A stretch of 64,000 bases of DNA from positions 19,799 through 83,798 of the forward strand of contig JAFGON010000040.1 in NCBI GenBank assembly GCA_016926475.1. The letters are read 5' to 3'. Below are positions 35,119 through 44,335 of the stretch, in pieces. The notes beneath the pieces were generated by a model. It made no database searches, was not told where the DNA came from, and was given only the letters and a program-made list of their open reading frames with translations. The translations under genes and the position numbers were made by a program. Positions within the stretch are counted from its first letter, which is position 1; each line of letters opens with the position of its first letter. Source of the DNA: a candidate division WOR-3 bacterium. GTDB lineage: Bacteria; SDB-A.

Positions 35119-36765
35119 ATGAGAACATATTCAGGAAACATAGCTTTTCCCTTAGAGCAAAAAATATGTTCCGGGACAATTTTTGTCGAAGATGGTTTGA
35201 TACAGAAAATTGTCGGAGAAAACAAAAAATTCGAAAATTATATAATACCCGGTTTTGTCGATTCCCATATCCATATAGAAAGTTCTATGCTTTTGCCGTC
35301 TGAATTCGCTCGTGCCGCCGTGTCGCACGGCACGGTTGCCGCTGTATGCGATGCCCATGAAATAGCGAATGTAATGGGAACAGAAGGTTTGAAATTCATG
35401 ATGGACGATGCAAAAAAGAGCCCGTTTAAATTTTTCTTTTCAGCTCCATCATGTGTTCCCGCGACTGATTTCGAGACCAGCGGCGCTTGTTTGAACGTTT
35501 CAAAGATAAGGGAGTTGTTTGAAAATTTTCCTGAAATCAAATTTCTCGGGGAGATGATGAACTATCCCGGAGTTATTGCGAGAGATCCGGAAGTGATGGG
35601 TAAAATCGAAATAGCAAAAAAATACGGAAAAAAAATAGACGGCCACGCGCCGGGGTTGATGGGTGAAGACCTGGTTAAATACGTCTCTGCGGGTATAACA
35701 ACCGACCATGAGTGCTTTATGAAACAAGAAGCTCTTGAAAAAATTTCGCTTGGCATGAAAATATGGATAAGGGAAGGATCGGCGGCGAAAAATTTTGACG
35801 AGTTGATATCAATAGCAGAAGAAAACTTCATGAACTGCGGTTTTTGTTCTGACGACAAACACCCTGACGATCTCGTAAAGGGTCATATAAACAAATTGGC
35901 GAGAAGAGCACGAGGAAAGGGAATCGGCGCCATGAAAACGCTGAAAATGGCATGTGTCAATCCTGTTTTGCATTATGGATTGAATGTGGGACTTCTGAGA
36001 ATTGGAGACAGCGCCGATTTTTTGGAAGTAGAAGATCTTGTAAATTTTAAAGTATTGAAGACAGTTATTGGCGGCGATGAAGTTTACGACGGACAAAATA
36101 CTTATCAGAGAACCGAGACAGCAAATGTCATCAACAATTTCAGCACAAAAAAGAAAACAGTTATTGATTTCAAGTTAAAAACCGAAAACAGACCTTTACG
36201 CGCAATCCAAGCTTTGGATTGTCAGTTGATAACGAAATCCATTGAAGCGATTCCTTTTTCAGAAAATGGAGGATTGGTTTCAGACCCTTCAAATGACATA
36301 TTAAAAATATCTGTCGTCAACAGGTACGAAAACGTAAAACCATCTGTCGCTTTCGTCAAAAATTTCGGGTTGAAAAAAGGAGCTGTTGCATCCTCTGTCG
36401 CCCATGATTCCCACAACATTGTCGTAGTGGGTGTCACCGACGAAGACATCTGCGGAGCAGTCAATCTAATTGTCGAAAATCAAGGAGGTCTGAGCGCATT
36501 TTGTAATGACGAAAAGATTTCAAAGATTCTTCCCCTTTCGATTGCGGGATTGATGAGTGCTGAAGATTTTATTACAGTAGCAAGGAAATATTCGGAGTTG
36601 GATCAGCTTGCAAAAAACTGGGGATCGAAACTGAAAGCTCCTTACATGACTCTTTCGTTTATGGCTCTTCTTGTCATACCGGAAATAAAACTTAGCGATA
36701 AGGGACTTTTCGACAGCGTCAAATTTGAATTTATAAATCAAACAGGCAAAACACGGAATAATTAG
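35119..36765 (+). CDS. ade: Adenine deaminase
   Basis: Converts adenine to hypoxanthine and ammonia (purine salvage); amidohydrolase fold with a metal centre. Seen: GFVDSHIHIESSMLLPSEFA, DGHAPGLMGEDL, CSDDKHPDDLVKGHI and a C-terminal AHDSHNIVVVGVTDED. About 548 residues, the normal size. ATG 35119 is chosen because AAGGAAAATA precedes it and MRTYSGNIAF fits the family start; in-frame ATG 35080 and TTG 35074 are upstream alternatives. Confidence 0.93.
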   Translation: MRTYSGNIAFPLEQKICSGTIFVEDGLIQKIVGENKKFENYIIPGFVDSHIHIESSMLLPSEFARAAVSHGTVAAVCDAHEIANVMGTEGLKFMMDDAKKSPFKFFFSAPSCVPATDFETSGACLNVSKIRELFENFPEIKFLGEMMNYPGVIARDPEVMGKIEIAKKYGKKIDGHAPGLMGEDLVKYVSAGITTDHECFMKQEALEKISLGMKIWIREGSAAKNFDELISIAEENFMNCGFCSDDKHPDDLVKGHINKLARRARGKGIGAMKTLKMACVNPVLHYGLNVGLLRIGDSADFLEVEDLVNFKVLKTVIGGDEVYDGQNTYQRTETANVINNFSTKKKTVIDFKLKTENRPLRAIQALDCQLITKSIEAIPFSENGGLVSDPSNDILKISVVNRYENVKPSVAFVKNFGLKKGAVASSVAHDSHNIVVVGVTDEDICGAVNLIVENQGGLSAFCNDEKISKILPLSIAGLMSAEDFITVARKYSELDQLAKNWGSKLKAPYMTLSFMALLVIPEIKLSDKGLFDSVKFEFINQTGKTRNN

Positions 36766-36769
36766 TATT

Positions 36770-36967
36770 ATGGACAAATTCAAATTTCCCGTCGGTTATC
36801 AAAAATTCAACAGCAAGATCATCTTCATTTTCCACCTAAATGCGAAATCTGTTACTGGGATGATTTTTAAGGAAAAGGACCGCTCGCAGAAACATTGTCA
36901 GATGGGATATTTTAAACTGACCCCTGACCTTATGAAAAAGCGGATTGGTATAAAAAGCCTGATTTAG
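36770..36967 (+). CDS. Small ORF of uncertain status
   Basis: 65 residues, Lys/Phe-rich (MDKFKFPVGYQKFN), starting four bases after the deaminase stop, no ribosome site. No family recognised. May be a remnant or not a gene. Confidence 0.3.
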   Translation: MDKFKFPVGYQKFNSKIIFIFHLNAKSVTGMIFKEKDRSQKHCQMGYFKLTPDLMKKRIGIKSLI

Positions 36968-36971
36968 AATT

Positions 36972-37766
36972 GTGGAAATCTCTCAGATATTGAAAATCGC
37001 ATTCTCTTTTTTCGTCGCGGGATTCTGGATTTCTTTCACTACAGCGCTTGCCGAAAGACTTGGAAGCAAGACAGGCGGATTAGTTTCAAATCTGCCTTCA
37101 AACATCCTTGTCAGTTTCGTATTCATAGCACTCGCGAAAAACACGAATTACGTCAGAAACGCTTCTGTTTCGGTTCCGGTGGGCATGACTATAGACACGC
37201 TGTTTTTGGTTGTTTTCACCCTTTTTCTTAGGTTTGGGCTTGCAACCGCGATAATTTCATCTCTTGTCTTATGGTTTTCAGCCGCTTATATTTCCTGCTC
37301 TATTTCTTTGCACAATTACGGGTTAAACTTAATCATCTATCTTGCCGTCACCGGAGTTTCTTTTTTAATTCTCGAAAAAGCCCTTAAGATCAGATCTAAA
37401 CCTGGAGATCTAAAGAGGTATTCATGTTCTCAGATCTTTTTCAGAGCTTTTTTTGCCGGTTCGGTCGTGTCGACGGTTGTCGCGCTTTCGGAATTTCTCG
37501 GACCTCAATCTATCGGAATCATTGCGACATTTCCAGCGGTTCTTCTCTCGACAATGGTAATATTGACAGTTAGTAGAGGTAATGAATTCGCCCGGTCAAC
37601 AGCCAAAATTCTGGTTTTGTCCTCAACAAACATAATAGTTTACATTTTTTCCGTTTATTTAACCTACCCGGTGATCGGAATCATCTTCGGCACGATTGTG
37701 TCGTTTGCCGTATCATTGTTTTACATTGCCGCGTTGAGACAGTTTGTGGAACACCTTACCCGGTGA
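36972..37766 (+). CDS. Membrane protein with internal duplication
   Basis: 264 residues, about eight hydrophobic segments. The two halves repeat one pattern: FVAGFWISFTTALAERLG with SNLPSN in the first, FFAGSVVSTVVALSEFLG with ATFPAV in the second. This looks like a tandem duplication of a four-helix unit as in DUF3147-type proteins; the name is from memory and tentative. Could be a small transporter. GTG start at 36972. Confidence 0.65.
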   Translation: MEISQILKIAFSFFVAGFWISFTTALAERLGSKTGGLVSNLPSNILVSFVFIALAKNTNYVRNASVSVPVGMTIDTLFLVVFTLFLRFGLATAIISSLVLWFSAAYISCSISLHNYGLNLIIYLAVTGVSFLILEKALKIRSKPGDLKRYSCSQIFFRAFFAGSVVSTVVALSEFLGPQSIGIIATFPAVLLSTMVILTVSRGNEFARSTAKILVLSSTNIIVYIFSVYLTYPVIGIIFGTIVSFAVSLFYIAALRQFVEHLTR

Positions 37767-37843
37767 TCCTAAATGAAACCCGATAAACCTGCAGCATCAG
37801 ATCCACATAAAAACTATAAAATCCCAAATAATGAAAACAGAAT

Positions 37844-38344
37844 TCAGCCCCGGCATTTGTTTAAAACTTTCCGAAGCCTGATTGAATAAAATATGCTGAA
37901 TGCTATGAAAAAAACGAAAGCGGCGAGAAAAGTCAGTGACAAGCCTGACAATCTGCCGTATGCAACTTGCTCTATGGTTTGAAGAAGTGAATAAAAAAGG
38001 ACGCATAGGGAAGAGGTCAATCCGGATATCATTTCCGAAAGCAAATCCCAAAAGGGTTTTTGCTTATCAGGGGGTAGAGCCAAAAATTTCTCTTTTTGGG
38101 GAATGTTTAAAAGAAAAGTATAACGGCGTGAAAGCAACAACAATCCGTAAAGAAGAACAGCCATGAAAGGCGGAAGCAGGATTAGACCTATCAGTTCCCA
38201 CCCTTTACCTGTCCATCTGTCGGGTCTCCCTGAAAAACCAAAATGGACAGGAATTTCATCTGGCATTGTTTTCCATAAATGAAGCCCCCAAAAAGACCCC
38301 AATGAAAGAACGACTACGTTGAAAAAATCGTAAAATCTTTTCAT
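37844..38344 (-). CDS. DUF1648-domain membrane protein
   Basis: 166 residues, three or four membrane segments. The DUF1648 signature is clear near the start: MPDEIPVHFGFSGRPDRWTG. Related proteins include the SdpI immunity family, but this one lacks enough of the later part to claim that role. AGGGGT site before ATG. Alone on its strand here. Confidence 0.75.
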   Translation of the reverse strand: MKRFYDFFNVVVLSLGSFWGLHLWKTMPDEIPVHFGFSGRPDRWTGKGWELIGLILLPPFMAVLLYGLLLLSRRYTFLLNIPQKEKFLALPPDKQKPFWDLLSEMISGLTSSLCVLFYSLLQTIEQVAYGRLSGLSLTFLAAFVFFIAFSIFYSIRLRKVLNKCRG

Positions 38345-38379
38345 TTTGTTCTACCCCTGAATACTTTTAGAAAAGCTTC

Positions 38380-39468
38380 TCACCTCATTAAAATGATTTT
38401 TTGTGTTTTTGAAAAATCTTCTGTTCTCAAGCTTGTAAAAAGAACCCCTTTTGGCAGGTCTCTGACGTCGAGAGAAACTGAATGCGTGCCTTCTGAAAAT
38501 CGGCCTTCTTCGACAGTTCTGACAAGCCTGCCTGTTACGTTGTATATGTCGATTGAGACTGTGCGGGATACCGGTAAAGTGAATTGAAATTCAAGGTTTG
38601 AGCCCCTTTTTTTTACATCAAATGTGTAATTCCCTGAATTAACCGCAATTTCTTCCTGGACGGAGTTAGGCGCAAGTTCGTATATGTAAATGGTGTCGTT
38701 TGTCCAGCATGAAACCCATAGCCAGTCTATTGTGGAGTCGTACGTCATCCCTGCAGGATAGGAAGCGGGATTTGCCTGCCACTGGTTTATCCAGGTGGAT
38801 GATGAAAAATCCCATTGGTTGATGTAGTTTGAAGCGCCGCCGCTACTGCCGTCGCAAGCCCAAATTTGACCGGTATTCACGGGAACGTAGCAAAGACCCA
38901 TGGGCCTGACTTCAGGGGTGTAGTAGTTGGCAAAAATTGTATCAACTTGGCTTCCCGTGGTGACGTCGTACGCTACTATTATGTCGCTGTTTCCGAAAGT
39001 CCCCCAGAGGTAAGTGCCGTCCCAAGCTAAATCGAACAGGAAACCCGAACCGTATGAAAATGAAGAAATAACTCCCATTGTCGATGTGTCGATTTTATAA
39101 ATCATGCCGCTTGAAAAATCGGAATGCCAGAGATAAGAACCGTCGAAAGCCAAACCGTAGGGGCTTGCTCCTGGAGTTGTATAAGTCCCAAGGATTGCTC
39201 CTGTGGTGGGGTTGAGCTTGTAGATTTTTGCACCGTTTGTACTGTTGCCGTCGCCGCTGTTAGCGCACCAGAGGTTAGTTCCGTCAAAGGCGAGACCTCT
39301 CGGTGCTCCGTCAGGTGCGGGGATTGAATTTATTAGCACCGAATCTGGAAAGGTCGGTGTTGTGTTGCTGACATCGACGAATGAGCCTGTCGTCGCGTCG
39401 AATTGAAGTGAGAAGAGGTTGAGGGACATAAACAACATCAGTAAAACAACCAAATACCATCTTGTCAT
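38380..39468 (-). CDS. Secreted beta-propeller protein with C-terminal sorting-type domain
   Basis: 362 residues. Signal peptide (MTRWYLVVLLMLFMSLNLFS), then repeats of the type GLAFDGTNLWCAN, GLAFDGSYLWHSD and DLAWDGTYLWGTF, with KLNPTTGAILG and KIDTSTMGVIS, as in SMP30/NHL-like propellers. The C-terminal ~80 residues (FTLPVSRTVSIDIYNVTGRL to KIILMR) match FlgD/Por-type sorting or Ig-like tails. Same tail type as the candidate selenoprotein at 20.8-22.7 kb. Strong AAAGGAGG fixes the start at 39468; the frame's longer N-terminus is spurious. Confidence 0.82.
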   Translation of the reverse strand: MTRWYLVVLLMLFMSLNLFSLQFDATTGSFVDVSNTTPTFPDSVLINSIPAPDGAPRGLAFDGTNLWCANSGDGNSTNGAKIYKLNPTTGAILGTYTTPGASPYGLAFDGSYLWHSDFSSGMIYKIDTSTMGVISSFSYGSGFLFDLAWDGTYLWGTFGNSDIIVAYDVTTGSQVDTIFANYYTPEVRPMGLCYVPVNTGQIWACDGSSGGASNYINQWDFSSSTWINQWQANPASYPAGMTYDSTIDWLWVSCWTNDTIYIYELAPNSVQEEIAVNSGNYTFDVKKRGSNLEFQFTLPVSRTVSIDIYNVTGRLVRTVEEGRFSEGTHSVSLDVRDLPKGVLFTSLRTEDFSKTQKIILMR

Positions 39469-39656
39469 GTTTCCTCCTTTTTTTGCAATTTTCAACAATT
39501 GAACAACTGCTTTAAAGATTATAGAACAATAACCTGAATTTTGCATATTTTTTATGCAGAAAAAATTTCGACAACTCAAAAGAATTGTTGTACCGTTTTC
39601 TGTTACCGAAATTTGTTTTTCGATTGTCTGTCAAAAATACATGGAAAGGATCAGCA

Positions 39657-39863
39657 ATGAGAAAAAAAAGCCAATACCGCAAGCTTCCTGTTGATCTATC
39701 TGTCAGGAATATTGTTATCAGCCCAAGCCCTGGCTTTTGTAACGTCAGCATTTTCGGATACGTTTTCATGGCTCTTGAATTTATTGGATTTGTTCTCGGT
39801 GCCGGTATGCCGATCAATTACCTGAGGTCGAAAAATTATTGCTCCGAGTGCGGATATTTTTAA
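39657..39863 (+). CDS. Short membrane protein ending in a Cys-x2-Cys
   Basis: 68 residues: MRKKSQYRKLP, one or two hydrophobic segments (FGYVFMALEFIGFVLGAGMP), then YCSECGYF and stop. AAAGGATCAGC precedes the ATG, and a hairpin follows the stop directly. It may be the front part of a larger membrane protein whose rear is the next ORF (CPKC), split by decay or frameshift. Low certainty. Confidence 0.4.
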   Translation: MRKKSQYRKLPVDLSVRNIVISPSPGFCNVSIFGYVFMALEFIGFVLGAGMPINYLRSKNYCSECGYF

Positions 39864-39865
39864 TT

Positions 39866-39890
39866 AAAAAACACGTTCTAAGTGTTTTTT
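39866..39890 (+). terminator. AT-rich hairpin after short ORF
   Basis: AAAAAACAC pairs with GTGTTTTTT around GTTCTAA; the T run follows from the stem. It starts two bases after the UAA of the preceding short ORF. Confidence 0.5.
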
Positions 39891-39941
39891 GCATTGGAAG
39901 GGGATGTACTTTTGCAGGGCAGTAAATAAGAAAAGTTTAAA

Positions 39942-40223
39942 ATGATAGGGCACAAAGAGAAAGTTCTCAGAAATGAATTTGCACGAAAAATAAACATGCT
40001 TGTAGATAAATCTCTTGAGGAGAACGTAAAAACACTCAAGGCAATTTCCGGTCAGGGTAAACCAAGGTCGTTTTTCTATCTTGCTTTTTCGTTTATTGCG
40101 TGCCCGAAATGCGCTAAACACTCCATTTATACAACCCTTTACTCAATGGGTGCTGAACAGTGCACAATGACGACACAGGCAATGGAGCACGTTGCATTGA
40201 TAGCAAAAAAATTGTTTGGTTGA
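39942..40223 (+). CDS. Hypothetical Cys-x2-Cys protein, possible gene fragment
   Basis: 93 residues, ATG 39942 with only a weak upstream AAGAAAAG. Charged N-terminus (MIGHKEKVLRNEFARKIN), then FYLAFSFIACPKCAKHSIY. Could be the C-terminal part of a protein begun at 39657, given the paired Cys motifs, but stops and the hairpin lie between. Function unknown. Confidence 0.4.
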   Translation: MIGHKEKVLRNEFARKINMLVDKSLEENVKTLKAISGQGKPRSFFYLAFSFIACPKCAKHSIYTTLYSMGAEQCTMTTQAMEHVALIAKKLFG

Positions 40224-40237
40224 AATTCTTCTCCGGT

Positions 40238-41305
40238 TTAACTGTCGTAGGCGATAATACCGCCTCCTATCACGGTGTCGTCATCGTAAATTACCGCGGA
40301 CTGCCCTTCAGCGATACCTGGTTCAGGGCAGTCAAGTATTATTTTAACCAGGTCGTCTTCCTCAGCGTAAAAATAACACGATGAACCCCTGTGGGCAGCC
40401 CTCAATTTTACCTGAGCTTTTTGCTCGCTTTTGTCTGGATTAGCTGACAGCCAGTTGAACTCTTTGGCGTAGAAAATTCTTTTCAAAGATTCGTTTCTCG
40501 TTCCGACCACAATTGAGTTATTTTTGGGATCAATGGAGACTACGTAAAGAGGCTCGGAATGGGCAATCTTCAAACCGTGGCGCTGTCCCACAGTAAAATT
40601 CCACGTGCCCCAGTGGTATCCGAGAAGCGTTTTGTCTGTGTCAAAAATCCCCCCTTTTTTTGGGGGTGTGTTTAACAAATCCGAATACTTTCCTGAATAA
40701 AAATCCTGGCTTTCCGGTTCGGACCAGGAAGAGAAGCCGTTATTTCTGGCTATCTCGACCGTCTCCTCCTTCAGAAGTCCGCCAAGAGGGAAAAGAGTTC
40801 TTGAGAGCTGGTTCTGATTAAGGCTGTAGAGAAAATACGATTGATCTTTTGAAAGATCCCTGGCTTTTAGCAATTTATAATTGCGGCCGTTTTCATCGAA
40901 TTCAATCTTTGCGTAATGGCCTGTGGCAAAACAATCGGCTCCAAGTTCAGCCCTGGCTTTTTCTGCTAGAAACCCGAACTTGATTTTACTGTTGCATAGA
41001 ACGCAGGGATTGGGCGTTCTGCCAGAAAGATATTCGGACCTGAAATTCGAAAGAACGACATCGGAAAATTCTCGGGACAGGTCGAAAGTTACGCTCTCAA
41101 TACCTATAATTTTGCAGGCTTCGTGAATTTTCACTGCCCTTATATCTTTATTCTGTCCAAAGCATGTGTTTTTACTTGAATCAGCTTTCCCCGAAACGCC
41201 CCATACGTTCATGGTGACGCCGACGACTTCGTGGCCACCCCTGCTGAGGAGAAACGCCGCCACGGAAGAATCTACACCTCCGCTCATTCCCACTGCTATT
41301 TTCAT
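40238..41305 (-). CDS. mnmA: tRNA-uridine 2-sulfurtransferase MnmA
   Basis: Thiolates U34 of tRNA-Lys/Glu/Gln. PP-loop GMSGGVDSSVAAF, NPCVLCNSKIKF (first catalytic Cys), ATGHYAKIE, KDQSYFLY and SEPESQDFYSG. In many MnmA proteins the last motif is ESQxICF with the second catalytic Cys; here that Cys is absent. The NPCxxC form has an extra Cys which may bind iron-sulfur, as proposed for related thiolases. 355 residues, complete. ATG 41305. Confidence 0.92.
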   Translation of the reverse strand: MKIAVGMSGGVDSSVAAFLLSRGGHEVVGVTMNVWGVSGKADSSKNTCFGQNKDIRAVKIHEACKIIGIESVTFDLSREFSDVVLSNFRSEYLSGRTPNPCVLCNSKIKFGFLAEKARAELGADCFATGHYAKIEFDENGRNYKLLKARDLSKDQSYFLYSLNQNQLSRTLFPLGGLLKEETVEIARNNGFSSWSEPESQDFYSGKYSDLLNTPPKKGGIFDTDKTLLGYHWGTWNFTVGQRHGLKIAHSEPLYVVSIDPKNNSIVVGTRNESLKRIFYAKEFNWLSANPDKSEQKAQVKLRAAHRGSSCYFYAEEDDLVKIILDCPEPGIAEGQSAVIYDDDTVIGGGIIAYDS

Positions 41306-41516
41306 GGGTTCCTTTCTATCTTTGTTTATATATCACAATGATAAATGTTCAAATACTTTCAAAACAACCCTATAATTTTCGAAGGCTTGTTTTTATGAAA
41401 AAGGGTTTGTATCAACCCCTGTAACGCCCTTTTTTATAGGGTGGCATTCTACGAATTGTTTTGCAATCATTATGTCAGATTGTAAAATAAATGGGGAAAG
41501 GGAAAAATAAAATTAT

Positions 41517-42197
41517 ATGAGCTGGTCTGTAAGAAAAAAACACATTACTGATTATAATAACGATAGCGTGGTGTCTTTTGTGACGTGTCCCTGGTGCGGC
41601 ACAATAGAGACTGAAACAAGGACAAACTGTAAAAATTGCGGCGGACCTCTTCCTGTATTGAGGACTGTTTTTATTGATGAAGACGAGGAATTCCTGTTTG
41701 ATCCCCCGCCACTTCCACCAAGACAAATATCCGACAGCTACGTGAAAAAAATCGCTGCTTCGAATGCTTTGTTCATCATGAGTTTTGTGTTCAGTATTGT
41801 CGGTGGTTGTTTTGGTTTGGTAGGTTTTATTTTGACGATACTGCTGATCACCGCTGTAATCGGGATTCCATTTTTGATCTTGGGAACAGTTATTTTGGTG
41901 TTCGGGATTTTTACGCTTAAGAATCAATACGAACTGGCAAAAGAAAAGGTGAATGTTTTGAGAATAGGCGAAGCTACTGAAGGAAAAATAGCAAGTTATG
42001 AAGAAAACAAAAATATCACGGTCAACAAAAAACACCCCAAAATTATCAAGTATGAATTTTTTCTAAATTACATCAAATACACCGGTGAAATTACCACATA
42101 CAAAGATTTGTCGCATTTATACTATGAAGGAAAAAAAGTATGGATTCTTTACATGCCGGAAAATCCAGAAAAAAACACTTTGTACCCTCACCCCTGA
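41517..42197 (+). CDS. Zinc-ribbon membrane protein, DUF3592-like
   Basis: 226 residues. An N-terminal four-cysteine zinc ribbon (CPWC, CKNCGGPLP), a Pro-rich linker (PPPLPPRQ), two or three membrane segments (about 82-130) and a C-terminal cytosolic or periplasmic beta domain (EATEGKIASYEEN, YEGKKVWILYMPENP) like DUF3592. Function unknown. GGGAAAGGG lies too far from the ATG for a good ribosome site. Confidence 0.65.
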   Translation: MSWSVRKKHITDYNNDSVVSFVTCPWCGTIETETRTNCKNCGGPLPVLRTVFIDEDEEFLFDPPPLPPRQISDSYVKKIAASNALFIMSFVFSIVGGCFGLVGFILTILLITAVIGIPFLILGTVILVFGIFTLKNQYELAKEKVNVLRIGEATEGKIASYEENKNITVNKKHPKIIKYEFFLNYIKYTGEITTYKDLSHLYYEGKKVWILYMPENPEKNTLYPHP

Positions 42198-42311
42198 AAA
42201 AAGTGGTATAAATGAAACCTCTTCTCAAAACGAAAATATCTGAGTTTAATAGACGGTAACCCTCAATAATTTGATGTTGAAATGCCTAATTAAATATGAG
42301 AACTTATATCA

Positions 42312-42842
42312 GTGAATAAAGATTTCGTTTGGTATGCCGCCTATGGATCAAACCTGTGTTTCCAGAGGTTTATTTGTTATATCAAAGGAGGCAGGCCTTT
42401 TTTCGGTGAATCGGAAAACACCGGATGCGCTGACAGAGAAATTCCAAATGAAAACAGACAAATTGAAATTCCTTTTTCGATGTATTTTGCTTCCAAGAAT
42501 GATGGTTTAAAAAGCATAATGTGGGGAAGAGGAGGGGTAGCTTTTCTCGACAAGAAAAACAGGGGTTTGACCTACGGCAGAATGTGGAAAATTAAACAAA
42601 ATCAATACGAAGAAATCAGAAAACAGGAAAGTCTTTCTTTATACGACGAAGAAATCATCCTGGGGTATGATCTAAACCGTTTACCGATCAAGACAATAAC
42701 CTCGTCATCAAAAATCGAATTTACCCTAAAGCCTTCTTCAGGCTATTTGATGACAATGACAAGAGGTCTTTGCCAGACCTATGGATGGTCGGGTCAAATT
42801 TTACGCCGGTATTTTGAAAATATTGAAGGTTATAAAAATTAA
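42312..42842 (+). CDS. Gamma-glutamylcyclotransferase-like protein
   Basis: 176 residues. WYAAYGSNLCFQRF at the start carries the YGSNL motif of the GGCT-like fold, and RGLTYGRMWKIKQNQYEEI resembles its central strand-helix. The catalytic Glu is not obvious, so it may be a fold member with other activity. GTG start at 42312. Starts a run of four small genes in the same direction. Confidence 0.6.
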   Translation: MNKDFVWYAAYGSNLCFQRFICYIKGGRPFFGESENTGCADREIPNENRQIEIPFSMYFASKNDGLKSIMWGRGGVAFLDKKNRGLTYGRMWKIKQNQYEEIRKQESLSLYDEEIILGYDLNRLPIKTITSSSKIEFTLKPSSGYLMTMTRGLCQTYGWSGQILRRYFENIEGYKN

Positions 42843-42856
42843 AAATCGGAGGTCTT

Positions 42857-43225
42857 ATGGCCAATATGTTTGATGCCGACAAAGACGGCTTTGACGCTTT
42901 TTACTCATTGAAAATATTTTTGGGCGTCTGTCTCGTCGCGGGTGCCGTATTGGCGTATTCATGGGTTTTCGTGAGCGTGTACAAGATATTTTCCAATCCT
43001 CAGAATATTGCTCCCTTCAAGCAGATATTTCCGGCTACAGAGGAAGGGGTCAGGATTGAAATTGAAAACAATGACTTAGTTTTGCCCGAAAGCGTGGTTA
43101 ATTTTATGGCTTATCTGGTGGCGATTTTCTTGCTTCTAATAGCAGTGAAAATCGGCGGTGAAATGCTGTCAAAAGGGTTTTATTTATTGATACCGCCGAA
43201 AAAACCTCAGTCAAAACAAAATTAG
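42857..43225 (+). CDS. Small two-helix membrane protein
   Basis: 122 residues with two hydrophobic segments (SLKIFLGVCLVAGAVLAYSW and VVNFMAYLVAIFLLLIAVKI) around a ~50-residue loop outside the membrane. Strong GGAGG before ATG. Function unknown; same transcript as the flanking small genes is likely. Confidence 0.6.
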   Translation: MANMFDADKDGFDAFYSLKIFLGVCLVAGAVLAYSWVFVSVYKIFSNPQNIAPFKQIFPATEEGVRIEIENNDLVLPESVVNFMAYLVAIFLLLIAVKIGGEMLSKGFYLLIPPKKPQSKQN

Positions 43226-43240
43226 CCCAAAGGTGGAAGC

Positions 43241-43585
43241 ATGAAAAAAATGATCGGATGTTGCGGATTGGTATGCTCTGAATGCCCCGCTTATATTGCC
43301 ACCATTGAAGACGACGGCGATAAAAGAGAAGAGACGTCGAAATTGTGGTCGAAAATTTACAATTCAGAGATTAAACCCGAAGACATCAATTGCCTCGGAT
43401 GTCAGCAGAAAAACGGAGTATTATTCAGCTACTGCAGTATTTGCAAGATAAGAAGCTGTTGTTTCGACAAAAAAATAGAAAACTGCGCTCATTGCTCTTT
43501 GTTTTCTTGCGAAAAGACAGAAGAGTTTTTCTCTTACGCTCCTGAAGCCAAAAAGAACCTCGATGAAATAAAGCGAAAATTATAA
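43241..43585 (+). CDS. DUF3795 cysteine-rich protein
   Basis: 114 residues, 13 cysteines: MIGCCGLVCSECPAY, NCLGCQ, YCSICKIRSCCF and NCAHC. This is the DUF3795 pattern, a probable metal- or cluster-binding small protein of unknown role. Ends overlapping the converging TMEM175 gene by six bases. Confidence 0.8.
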   Translation: MKKMIGCCGLVCSECPAYIATIEDDGDKREETSKLWSKIYNSEIKPEDINCLGCQQKNGVLFSYCSICKIRSCCFDKKIENCAHCSLFSCEKTEEFFSYAPEAKKNLDEIKRKL

Positions 43586-44179
43586 AAACATCACCAAGGG
43601 AATAGTCACGTAGACAAAAGTACTGTATTGAGGTGACAAAAAAGACAGTATTATCGCCAAAGAAGATAAAGCAGACAAAATGAGAACTCTTCTTTTGGTC
43701 TTGTTGAAGTTGAAATTTTCATACTCCGGCTTCAAAAGAACTCTATTTTTGTGGACTATATAAAGTTGTATGAAAACAAGAATATTCAGCGTCAGTATAT
43801 GTATGTTGAAGAAAAAAGCGGAAATGAAATATGAGCCGTGATCATCAATCAGTTCGGTTGAAAAAGGTACGAGAGCGGAAAATAGAAGAAAAATGATCAC
43901 GGTGAGCATCATAGAGGGTTTAACTTTCTGCAGTTTTTCGAAAATGGAGTGGTTTAAAAGCCAGAATAATCCAAGTATGGCAAAGCTTATTATGTAGTTG
44001 ATCAACTGAGGATAAACATAAAGAATGAATTTGTGAGTGACTTCGTCGGTCTCAAAAGATTTTAAATCAGGAATTTCAATGCTCAACATCAGAAACGTCA
44101 TCGCTATGGCGTAGATTCCGTCTATCAAGGTTTCTATTCTGCCGGTATTGTATAAGACTGTTTCATGATTTTTCGGCAA
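43580..44179 (-). CDS. TMEM175-type potassium channel (DUF1211)
   Basis: 199 residues, six membrane segments. The first helix has GRIETLIDGIYAIAMTFLML, the R-x4-D-G-x2-A-I pattern of bacterial TMEM175 K+ channels. Others in the family start FSDGVFA; here LIDGIYA. TTG start at 44179 with GGGAGG seven bases before. Divergent from valS. Confidence 0.78.
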   Translation of the reverse strand: MPKNHETVLYNTGRIETLIDGIYAIAMTFLMLSIEIPDLKSFETDEVTHKFILYVYPQLINYIISFAILGLFWLLNHSIFEKLQKVKPSMMLTVIIFLLFSALVPFSTELIDDHGSYFISAFFFNIHILTLNILVFIQLYIVHKNRVLLKPEYENFNFNKTKRRVLILSALSSLAIILSFLSPQYSTFVYVTIPLVMFL

Positions 44180-44259
44180 TTTATACCTCCCTCAAACGCT
44201 TAAATTCGATTATAGTTTTTCAAGTTCGACAAATCAAGACTCACTGTTTTCTAATTTGT

Positions 44260-44286
44260 TTGACAAAAAAAAACATTGCATATAAC
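44260..44286 (+). promoter_or_regulatory. Promoter upstream of valS
   Basis: TTGACA (44260-44265), 15-base A-rich spacer, TATAAC (44281-44286), about 50 bases before ATG 44336. Spacer is short by two bases. Confidence 0.45.
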
Positions 44287-44335
44287 CTTAATTTGCTTTT
44301 TTAAAACCGTAATTCTCACATAACAAGAGGTAAAA

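Noticed and set aside
41400-41455. Small hairpins before the zinc-ribbon gene (GGGTT/AACCC and GCCC/GGGT)
   Set aside because: Short stems with no clear U run or partner; not better than chance for a riboswitch or terminator.
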